Assembly: GCA_964426545.1 (NCBI GenBank)
Contig: CAYRQP010000030.1
Span: 1-12,295 of the forward strand
Direction of reading: 5' to 3'
DNA: 12,295 bases
From: CAYRQP01 sp964426545
Lineage (GTDB): Bacteria; Fermentibacterota; Fermentibacteria; Fermentibacterales; JCC-6
A model generated the notes under the pieces. It made no database searches, was not told the DNA's origin, and saw nothing but the letters and a program-made list of their open reading frames with translations. Within the stretch, counting starts at the first letter, position 1; every line of letters starts with the position of its first letter. Positions 1 to 5,988 of the stretch are shown piece by piece. The position numbers and the translations under genes were made by a program.

Positions 1-5
1 AATCA

Positions 6-204
6 GGGACATGATTTCATCGTGTCCCGTTGCACTGTATATCCTAAAACCACCGAAGGTGGTTAACTGCTCTCCTGCCCGCGCCGGCGGGGTGCAAGGT
101 GCAGTCCGTAGGACATAGCACCGAGCACTACGCTCAGGTAAGGGTAGCATGTTTGAGAAGTAGAATCCAATAATGCTTGAGTATAAGGAGTTTGAAAACT
201 CTTT
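6..204 (+). ncRNA. Candidate structured RNA of unknown family
   Basis: No open reading frame explains this stretch, and it is packed with perfect short helices lying end to end. They are: 6-15 with 19-28 (loop TTC); a long-range helix 30-35 with 92-97 that encloses hairpins 48-54/58-64 and 78-82/87-91; 98-102 with 118-122 continued by 104-107 with 111-114; 123-126 with 132-135; a possible 146-150 with 173-177; and 185-192 with 197-204. The 98, 123 and 92 helices abut with no spacer, as in folded RNAs. Two imperfect pairs (12/22 and 187/202) are G-U on the + strand but A-C on the other, which favours + strand transcription. I see no RNase P, tmRNA, SRP, 6S or group II domain V signature. The left end may lie outside the window. 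Family, promoter and limits are unknown. Confidence 0.35.
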
Positions 205-216
205 GTGGCGAAATAA

Positions 217-247
217 GGGGACACTCCTGCTGTGCAGGAATGCCCCC
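217..247 (-). terminator. Rho-independent-like terminator of the leftward operon
   Basis: The sequence forms a 14-bp stem (217-230 with 234-247) with a TGT/ACA loop, lying 8 bases beyond the stop codon of the C25 protease gene. Read on the minus strand every position pairs, with two G-U wobbles. Read on the + strand the same two positions become A-C mismatches, so the structure suits leftward transcription. The following U-tract is weak (TTATTT on the minus strand), so termination efficiency is uncertain. Confidence 0.6.
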
Positions 248-255
248 AATCGGGC

Positions 256-2631
256 TTAGTTGGCTACGACCAGACTGGTAGAACCACTCCAGTTGCCTGA
301 TGTAATCCTGACATGATAAATGCCGGATGGTACCTGAATGCCGTTGTCATCCTGAAGATTCCAAAGAAGACTGTGATTACCTGCAACCATGTCTTCTGCT
401 GCAAGTGTTGTCACTATTCTTCCTGTGATGTCGAAGACATCCACTCGGGTGTTTCCCACTGATGCAAGACTGAATGGTATTGCAGCGCTGGATACAGCCG
501 GACTTGGATATACAGAATTGATGCTGTTTATGAAGATATCCCCGCTTGTGCCTTCTTCTATGCCCACACCTGAAACTATAATAGTTCCGCGGTAGGGAGT
601 GTAGTCACGTGCCCAGACAGTAATGGATATTGTACCTGTGGTAACAGGTTCTGCGAGAATAGTAATTTCTCCGCTTGCATTAGTAGTTCCAACTTCATAA
701 ATCTCACCCGTCTGCCAGTCGCCCTTCTGAAGACAGACTCTTGCTCCTGATACGGCAGAACCGCCTGATTGAACGGTAACTGTCACATTGGTAGTTCCGT
801 TGATGTCTGACGGATGAGATACGCTCAGAATTTCTGCTTCGCTGTACCACATTGGCATTTCAGGGTCACCGAAGAGGTTCCATTCTTTGACGCACCAGTC
901 GTCACATTCATCATCCGGGGGTGACATCGCATCCTGAGCCATAGCGTGTGCGATGCCGAGGTTATAGATGTCATCATTCCACATTACATCGTAGAAATAA
1001 CGGGAGAGGATTTCACTGGGTCCGTATCCTGGACTACTCGGAGCTCCCCATCCGTACCTCGCATTGAACATACAGAATCCACCACCATTTGGTGATGCAA
1101 GCCAGGCATCGGCCATACATTCATAACCGTCGAGTTGACCTATAAGACAGGAAATGGAGTTGAAGATTGCAGGAAGCCCGCCGGAAGAGATATTTGTCTG
1201 ACTTAATATGTTACCATTGCCGTATGTCCCACCCGGAAGTGAGAAATACTGCTGTGAGCCGTGGCTTGCGTGATATAGTTGATGTGGCATAGCATTTATC
1301 ATCGCGATGGTGATTGCAGGGCTGTTAGCACTCCAGGAGTCATAGCACTTTTCCTCTTCCCATCCATTCGGTACCCAGGGAGAGAAAAGTTCACTACCTG
1401 CAGAGCCATAACACCAATAGGGAGAGCCCCAGAGGAGTTCGGTTGTATAGCCCATTCTCATTTCACGCGGTGCAGTATCGAAATAGTCGGTTGCAGTTTG
1501 GATGCCTTCATAGATAAAGACTTTATCGTTGAAGATAGCAGCTTCAGAGGTTGAATTTACACTGGCTCGACCGACCCAAAGATCGGGGTGGTAGTCCAGC
1601 AGGTCATCATAGTATTCACCCCATACATGGTCGCCGTCGAAGTCCCATAGGTCTGCGCCGGGTCCGGTGTCATTGATGTCAGCCCAGTAGAGATCAACGC
1701 AGGGATATTCTGTGTAACCTGAGGTTGTGATCTTTACATCTCTTCCTGCAATTATGTTGTCGTCACCGAAAATAAGCACATATTCGACACCTTCGTCGCG
1801 GCAGTCGGTAAGAAATCCCCTGATTTCCTGCTGCAGGTCATAACAGGTGTACTGGCTCTGGATCCAGGTTGTGGTGTAGACATTAGTCGGAACACCCTTT
1901 TCTGTTTTCCAGTCAGCAAGTTCCTGCGCATAAGTCTCATAAGTAGGGGTGGCAATGATTACATATTCACCATAAGTAAGGCTTTTCGATGAGACAATGT
2001 TTGCACCGGAACCCGCTACATCCTGCGGATTCACCACAGAAGCGCGGACTATATCCATCGATCGGCTTTCACTCTGAAGACTTCTCTGATTGACAGTAGA
2101 AGCTGCCCCGGAATTCTCATAAGTTACGCGTACTGTTAAACTCGAAAGAATGTCGATAGTCTTGTCTGCCGGATTCCATCGAACGGGATAGACATTGGTA
2201 TATGCTACTGGAAGACCCATTATCACACTTGACCCCCGGAAGTCGATAGGTGCAGACGGGAAAACTTCTGTTCCGGCATATATTTCGAGATTTGGCTCCA
2301 CCGGATAAATCTCCTCATCGACAGAAAGCGGAACCCGCGGTCCTGCCGGCATGACAGTGTATCTTCCTCTTTCAGAGATATACTCGGCATCGATGATTTC
2401 AATACTGGTAGCTGTACATCCCGTTGGGAGTGCTATCCGTACTGTTTCAACCGGAAGGCAGGGAAGTCCCTCTTTAGACATCAGTCTCATTCCCTCACCG
2501 GTTATTCGTGTATAAGGTCCTACTTCTTCCATATTGATTGTTGAGCGGTCAATCGGAATAGTCACGGTAAGTTCTCCCGCAGATACGGAAAAAAGTGCCG
2601 TAAGCATAAGCACTGCTAAAAACAGTTTCAT
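256..2631 (-). CDS. Secreted gingipain-family (C25) cysteine protease with FlgD-like C-terminal domain
   Basis: This is an exported endopeptidase of the peptidase C25 (gingipain) family. Residue numbers here count from an upstream ATG at 2646. I prefer the ATG at 2631 (residue 6), because AGGAG lies 4 bases before it and the upstream ATG has its G-run touching the start. A signal peptide ends near residue 23 (LFSVSA). Residues about 25-220 look like the prodomain. The catalytic domain spans about 225-600 and carries the family dyad: His462 in HASHGS and Cys500 in SISC, ending in the characteristic LFGDPEMPMW. An Ig-like segment (605-693) follows, then a FlgD/T9SS-type domain (about 708-796) with DVFDITGR and SGIYHVRI, probably for surface sorting or anchoring. 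Arg or Lys preference cannot be read from the sequence. It is the last gene of the leftward unit, 95 bases after its neighbour. Confidence 0.88.
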   Translation of the reverse strand: MKLFLAVLMLTALFSVSAGELTVTIPIDRSTINMEEVGPYTRITGEGMRLMSKEGLPCLPVETVRIALPTGCTATSIEIIDAEYISERGRYTVMPAGPRVPLSVDEEIYPVEPNLEIYAGTEVFPSAPIDFRGSSVIMGLPVAYTNVYPVRWNPADKTIDILSSLTVRVTYENSGAASTVNQRSLQSESRSMDIVRASVVNPQDVAGSGANIVSSKSLTYGEYVIIATPTYETYAQELADWKTEKGVPTNVYTTTWIQSQYTCYDLQQEIRGFLTDCRDEGVEYVLIFGDDNIIAGRDVKITTSGYTEYPCVDLYWADINDTGPGADLWDFDGDHVWGEYYDDLLDYHPDLWVGRASVNSTSEAAIFNDKVFIYEGIQTATDYFDTAPREMRMGYTTELLWGSPYWCYGSAGSELFSPWVPNGWEEEKCYDSWSANSPAITIAMINAMPHQLYHASHGSQQYFSLPGGTYGNGNILSQTNISSGGLPAIFNSISCLIGQLDGYECMADAWLASPNGGGFCMFNARYGWGAPSSPGYGPSEILSRYFYDVMWNDDIYNLGIAHAMAQDAMSPPDDECDDWCVKEWNLFGDPEMPMWYSEAEILSVSHPSDINGTTNVTVTVQSGGSAVSGARVCLQKGDWQTGEIYEVGTTNASGEITILAEPVTTGTISITVWARDYTPYRGTIIVSGVGIEEGTSGDIFINSINSVYPSPAVSSAAIPFSLASVGNTRVDVFDITGRIVTTLAAEDMVAGNHSLLWNLQDDNGIQVPSGIYHVRITSGNWSGSTSLVVAN

Positions 2632-2635
2632 GTTT

Positions 2636-2640
2636 CTCCT
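2636..2640 (-). promoter_or_regulatory. Shine-Dalgarno that selects the start of the C25 protease
   Basis: AGGAG on the minus strand lies 4 bases before the ATG at 2631 and inside the first codons of the longer possible frame starting at 2646. It supports the shorter start, which also gives a cleaner signal peptide beginning MKLFLAV. Confidence 0.5.
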
Positions 2641-2726
2641 GTTCATCCCCTAGTGTTTGTTTTATCTACCAATTGTTTATTTACTTTATTAACAAAAAAA
2701 TGTTGAAGTTGTTCCATGTGTTCAAA

Positions 2727-3365
2727 CTAATTTCTCCTGTCACCTGTCCATCGCTGCAGAAAAGCACCTGCAATCTCGGAAGAGGTCGGTCTTTCTGCAG
2801 AAGATACGCTCCATACCGCTGAGTCCGAATCGGCAAGCACTATCATATATCCGTCATCAGTCTGTTCGACAAGAAGCAGATAATCAGCATTGAAATATGA
2901 TTCTGCAAGCAGTGCTGATTCAACTGCGGAACCGTATCCCAGTTCAATGGGGTCGGGGTAAACCGCAAGCCAGATATCGTCGCTTTCATCAGATATTATA
3001 CCAATAACTTCCGCAGCCTGTTCAAAACCCGATTCCCCAGGAAATACAGCGACAACAAGTTCAATTGCCTGAGGGACATCTTCGCTTTCAACTGCTTCCC
3101 AGTCGATTCCCGTGTCGACAATGACAGGGTTAACTGCATCTGTAGTATCATCATTTGTATTCCCATCACTATTGTCTGAGATTGCATCATATATGAGAAA
3201 ACCGGCAACAAGGACTGCTACTCCGATGGCAACATATCCCGTGAGATTTCGTTCTTCATCCTCAATTCCGCCGCCGCCCCCGGCAGCAGATACGGTCGAA
3301 CAGACTGCAAACAGGAATACAAGGACTATTGTACTGGATATATGTGAAATTCTGTCCCTGAACAT
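2727..3365 (-). CDS. Exported or membrane-anchored protein of unknown function
   Basis: I do not recognise this 212-residue protein. It has a signal sequence (residues 1-27, hydrophobic core TIVLVFLFAV, likely cleavage after TVSA), a Gly run (29-33), then a second hydrophobic segment at about 42-60 (YVAIGVAVLVAGFLIYDAI) that should anchor it in the inner membrane. An acidic Asp/Asn-rich linker (61-80) leads to an alpha/beta-looking domain (about 85-212). The pattern 'VVAVFPGESG ... ESYFNADYLLLVE' loosely recalls periplasmic domains of the CsgG/LpoB type, but this is only a resemblance. AGGA lies 5 bases before the ATG. The gene starts 17 bases after the stop of the EF-G paralogue, so the two are very probably cotranscribed. 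Whether it has anything to do with translation or with the downstream protease is unknown. Confidence 0.75.
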   Translation of the reverse strand: MFRDRISHISSTIVLVFLFAVCSTVSAAGGGGGIEDEERNLTGYVAIGVAVLVAGFLIYDAISDNSDGNTNDDTTDAVNPVIVDTGIDWEAVESEDVPQAIELVVAVFPGESGFEQAAEVIGIISDESDDIWLAVYPDPIELGYGSAVESALLAESYFNADYLLLVEQTDDGYMIVLADSDSAVWSVSSAERPTSSEIAGAFLQRWTGDRRN

Positions 3366-3382
3366 ATCTTTCCTATTCTATT

Positions 3383-5443
3383 CTATTCTTCTTCGTCGGA
3401 TTGAGCATCTGCCATTACTTTCTCGCGTATGTCACGCGGGACAGGCTCATATCCTATGAATGTCTGGGTAAAGGAACCCCTTGCCTGTGAAATTGATTTC
3501 AGAGTACTTGTGTATTGAAAGAGTTCAGATTCCGGGACGGCTGCCTTGATCACCTGGAAAGCACCTTCAGCTTCAATCCCCTGGATTTTACCCCTGCGGG
3601 TATTGAGGTCACCCATGACATCCCCCATGAATTCATCGGGAACCATCACTTCGAGCATGACAATCGGTTCAAGGAGGCTTGGGCCGGCATTCATCATTAC
3701 GTCCTTGAAACATTTGATAGAAGCGATTTTGAATGCCATATCAGAAGAATCTACGGGGTGATACGAACCGTCATAGACAACTGCTTTAAGGTCCACAACC
3801 TTGCTTTTCGAGATGGGTCCGCTCTTCATTGCTTCAACTACACCCTTTTCGACAGCTGGAATGAAGTTAGTAGGTACATTACCGCCGACTACTTCCGAGT
3901 CGAATTCGAATCCGTTGCCCCTTGGGAGCGGTTCGAGTCTGATGAACACATGACCGTACTGACCGCGCCCCCCGGACTGCTTCCTGTGTTTATAAGAGCC
4001 TGAAGATGTCTTCGAAATCGTCTCGTGGTATGCAATTCTCGGCTTGAAAGTCTCTGTCTCTACGCCGGTCTGATTCTTGAGTCTGCCGAGGATTACATTC
4101 AGATGGAGTTCTCCCATTCCGGAAACAGTAGTCTGATGTATTTCCGCTTCATTCTTGAAGATAAAAGTGGGATCCTGTGATGAGATTTTGGAGAGAACGG
4201 CTCCCATCTTTTCCTCATCACCTCTCTTTTTAGTGGCAATGGCAACTCTGTATACAGGTTCAGGGAAAGTGATAGGGTCGAGTATCAACTTAGAACCTTT
4301 TGCTGCAAGTGTGTCATTCGTATGAGTATTCTTCAACTTAGCCACAGCCGCAATATCACCAGTCACCAATGTATCGGTATCAATACGCTTAGACCCGTTG
4401 ATAAGATAATAGTTCCCGAGCCTTTCAGAGGAATTGACAGTAGAATTGACTATGTCAGTTGTCCCGTTGACAGCACCCCTAAGTACGCGAATAAAGATAA
4501 TTTCTCCCATATGCGGGTCGGCTTTGGTGCTAAATGCTCTCGCACATAACTTGCCAGCCGGATCCGGTGTTACTTCTGTCTCACTATCTCCTTCAAGTGC
4601 CTGTTCAGGTGTTCTTTCGAGTGGGGAAGGCATATATGCAGCCAATGCGTCGAGAAGAAACTGCTGACCTGCAGGCGGGATGGAATGTCCTGCGAATGCC
4701 GGGAAGATCCTTCTGCCTGCAACAGCCTTTTTGATTCCGGTCTCGATTTCATCCGGTGTGAGAGTTTCGGTTTCAAAGTACTTTTCAAGAAGCGCGTCAT
4801 CAGATTCCGCAGCTGTTTCTGTAATCTTCATCTTATATGTTTGGAGCTCATCCTGTACGCTGTCGGGTACCGAGATCTCTTTTCCGGTACGATCGATTGC
4901 CTTCTCGGAAAGGACATTCACAAGTCCTGCAAATCTACCGTTCTCTACTATGGGGAATACAAACGGAACTACATTCTTATTCAAACTATTCCGGGCATCG
5001 TCCATTGCTCTGTTGAAGTCAGCCCCGTCTCTATCTATGCGATTTACCCACAGCATAAGCGGAAGATTGTATTTTACTGCGTGGGTCCAGGTCTTGAGAG
5101 AGCCGACCTGAACGCCGTCTGTACCGTCGAGGATAAGGACTGCACCGTCAGCCACAGCAAGAGAGCCAATCATATCTCCATAAAAGTCAGCAAGTCCGGG
5201 GGTATCGATTAAATTGATTCTGTGGTTGTTCCATTCGACGATTCCGATGGATGAAGCAAGGCTGTGCTTTCGCTCTCTGCTTTCGGCAGAATAGTCGAAG
5301 TGGCTTGTCTCATTGTCGACAGCTCCCAGTCTTTCGGTTCCTCCGCCAACGAAATACAAAGCATCACACAGGCTTGTTTTACCTACAGAACCGTGTCCAA
5401 TTACAGCGATTGTTCTTAACTTATCGGGTGAATAATTTTTCAA
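3383..5443 (-). CDS. EF-G-like translational GTPase (EF-G2-type paralogue)
   Basis: This 686-residue GTPase has the full five-domain layout of elongation factor G. The P-loop GHGSVGKT is at 16-23, G3 DTPG at 80-83 and G4 NRID (usual NKxD) at 134-137. Domain II lies at about 297-390, domain III at about 395-470 with the SGMGELHLNV motif, domain IV at about 475-590 with GRGQYGHVF, and domain V at about 595-670. The domain IV tip His562 (GSYHPVDSS), which contacts tRNA in EF-G, is kept. Two features mark it as an EF-G2-type paralogue rather than canonical FusA: the switch I 'RGITI' motif is replaced by RERKHSL, and the switch II histidine of DTPGHVDF is leucine (DTPGLADF). The tail is acidic (SDEEE). 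The start is TTG with GGAG 7 bases upstream; an in-frame TAG closes the frame just above it. It is the first gene of the leftward unit. Its role (translocation, recycling or stress) cannot be decided here. Confidence 0.9.
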   Translation of the reverse strand: MKNYSPDKLRTIAVIGHGSVGKTSLCDALYFVGGGTERLGAVDNETSHFDYSAESRERKHSLASSIGIVEWNNHRINLIDTPGLADFYGDMIGSLAVADGAVLILDGTDGVQVGSLKTWTHAVKYNLPLMLWVNRIDRDGADFNRAMDDARNSLNKNVVPFVFPIVENGRFAGLVNVLSEKAIDRTGKEISVPDSVQDELQTYKMKITETAAESDDALLEKYFETETLTPDEIETGIKKAVAGRRIFPAFAGHSIPPAGQQFLLDALAAYMPSPLERTPEQALEGDSETEVTPDPAGKLCARAFSTKADPHMGEIIFIRVLRGAVNGTTDIVNSTVNSSERLGNYYLINGSKRIDTDTLVTGDIAAVAKLKNTHTNDTLAAKGSKLILDPITFPEPVYRVAIATKKRGDEEKMGAVLSKISSQDPTFIFKNEAEIHQTTVSGMGELHLNVILGRLKNQTGVETETFKPRIAYHETISKTSSGSYKHRKQSGGRGQYGHVFIRLEPLPRGNGFEFDSEVVGGNVPTNFIPAVEKGVVEAMKSGPISKSKVVDLKAVVYDGSYHPVDSSDMAFKIASIKCFKDVMMNAGPSLLEPIVMLEVMVPDEFMGDVMGDLNTRRGKIQGIEAEGAFQVIKAAVPESELFQYTSTLKSISQARGSFTQTFIGYEPVPRDIREKVMADAQSDEEE

Positions 5444-5450
5444 AACAGCA

Positions 5451-5454
5451 CTCC
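5451..5454 (-). promoter_or_regulatory. Shine-Dalgarno for the TTG start of the EF-G paralogue
   Basis: GGAG on the minus strand lies 7 bases before the TTG at 5443. No in-frame ATG exists between the upstream TAG stop and the P-loop, so this site decides the start. Confidence 0.55.
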
Positions 5455-5564
5455 ATTTCTAAAGGTGAATCATATTGCTTAGATGTATAGAATATTACAT
5501 ATCTATAGGGAACCTTATAACTAACGCATAACTGTACCGTTTGTCAACACCTGAAAACGCTTTT

Positions 5565-5570
5565 GGAAGG
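5565..5570 (+). promoter_or_regulatory. Shine-Dalgarno selecting TTG 5577
   Basis: GGAAGG sits 6 bases before the TTG at 5577. The frame is open upstream to a TTG at 5541, but that codon has no ribosome binding site. The 5577 start also places the membrane segment right at the N-terminus. Confidence 0.5.
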
Positions 5571-5576
5571 TTGTAT

Positions 5577-5903
5577 TTGGCTGCTTTAAAACTCTTTGTC
5601 GCAATCGCATCGGCAATTGCAATTTACATTATTCTGAAGAGGGTCATTACCACCTGGCTTGGAGGCCCCCGGAAGGAAGAACTTCTGCAGGAACTCGAGA
5701 ATAAGGAAAGGGAATTTGAAAAATCCTGGGAAACCGGTGATTTATCCTGTCCGATCTGCAGCAAGACAACAAGGCTGTATAATTATCCTCATATTGCTGT
5801 CTGGAGATGTGAAAATTTCCCGTCATGCAGGGGCTTTATCAAGGCAAAAAAGCGCAACCGTCCCAAATTCGCAACTGACTGGGATAGAAAGAAAAGAAAA
5901 TAA
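5577..5903 (+). CDS. Small membrane-anchored zinc-ribbon protein
   Basis: This 108-residue protein begins with a hydrophobic anchor (about residues 4-20, LKLFVAIASAIAIYIIL) followed by KR, so the rest should face the cytoplasm. A charged, probably helical stretch (32-54) leads to a four-cysteine zinc ribbon: Cys58 and Cys61 (CPIC), then Cys78 and Cys84 (CENFPSC). The second half resembles the topoisomerase IA C-terminal zinc finger with its '(Y/F)PxC' knuckle. The tail is strongly basic (KAKKRNRPK ... DRKKRK), which fits nucleic-acid or ribosome binding at the membrane. It is divergent from the EF-G paralogue with a shared upstream region of about 130 bases. The start is probably TTG at 5577; a TTG at 5541 is possible and would add 12 residues. 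The function is not known. The zinc-ribbon call is firm, the nucleic-acid role is inference. Confidence 0.72.
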   Translation: MAALKLFVAIASAIAIYIILKRVITTWLGGPRKEELLQELENKEREFEKSWETGDLSCPICSKTTRLYNYPHIAVWRCENFPSCRGFIKAKKRNRPKFATDWDRKKRK

Positions 5904-5988
5904 CGGTTATAGTTGCGCAAAGGGTTCCTCTTTTTTAGATTAACTCTTCAATTCAATCAAATTTACATGATCCTGAAAGGATGAAGTC

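Noticed and set aside
1..255. CRISPR array, tRNA or group II intron end at the left edge
   Set aside because: No direct repeats, no cloverleaf with TTCGA-type T-arm, and no domain V hairpin motif are present.
2647..2726. AT-rich gap before the C25 protease gene, possible internal promoter or terminator
   Set aside because: It has A/T runs and an imperfect TTGTT/AACAA repeat, but no convincing -35/-10 pair and no stable hairpin.
3515..4003. Rightward 162-codon frame inside the EF-G paralogue, and similar shadow frames elsewhere
   Set aside because: It lies antisense to a strongly conserved gene, with no ribosome site or protein resemblance.
5542..5547. Perfect TTGACA on the minus strand upstream of the EF-G paralogue
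   Set aside because: No acceptable -10 lies 16-19 bases downstream; the best TATA-like hexamer (TATAAG) is about 22 bases away. The divergent region is AT-rich with several TATA-like hexamers, so I did not name a promoter.
5919..5936. Possible terminator after the zinc-ribbon gene (AGG-GTT-CCT then six T)
   Set aside because: The stem is only 3 bp, extendable only with a bulge; the T run alone is not enough.
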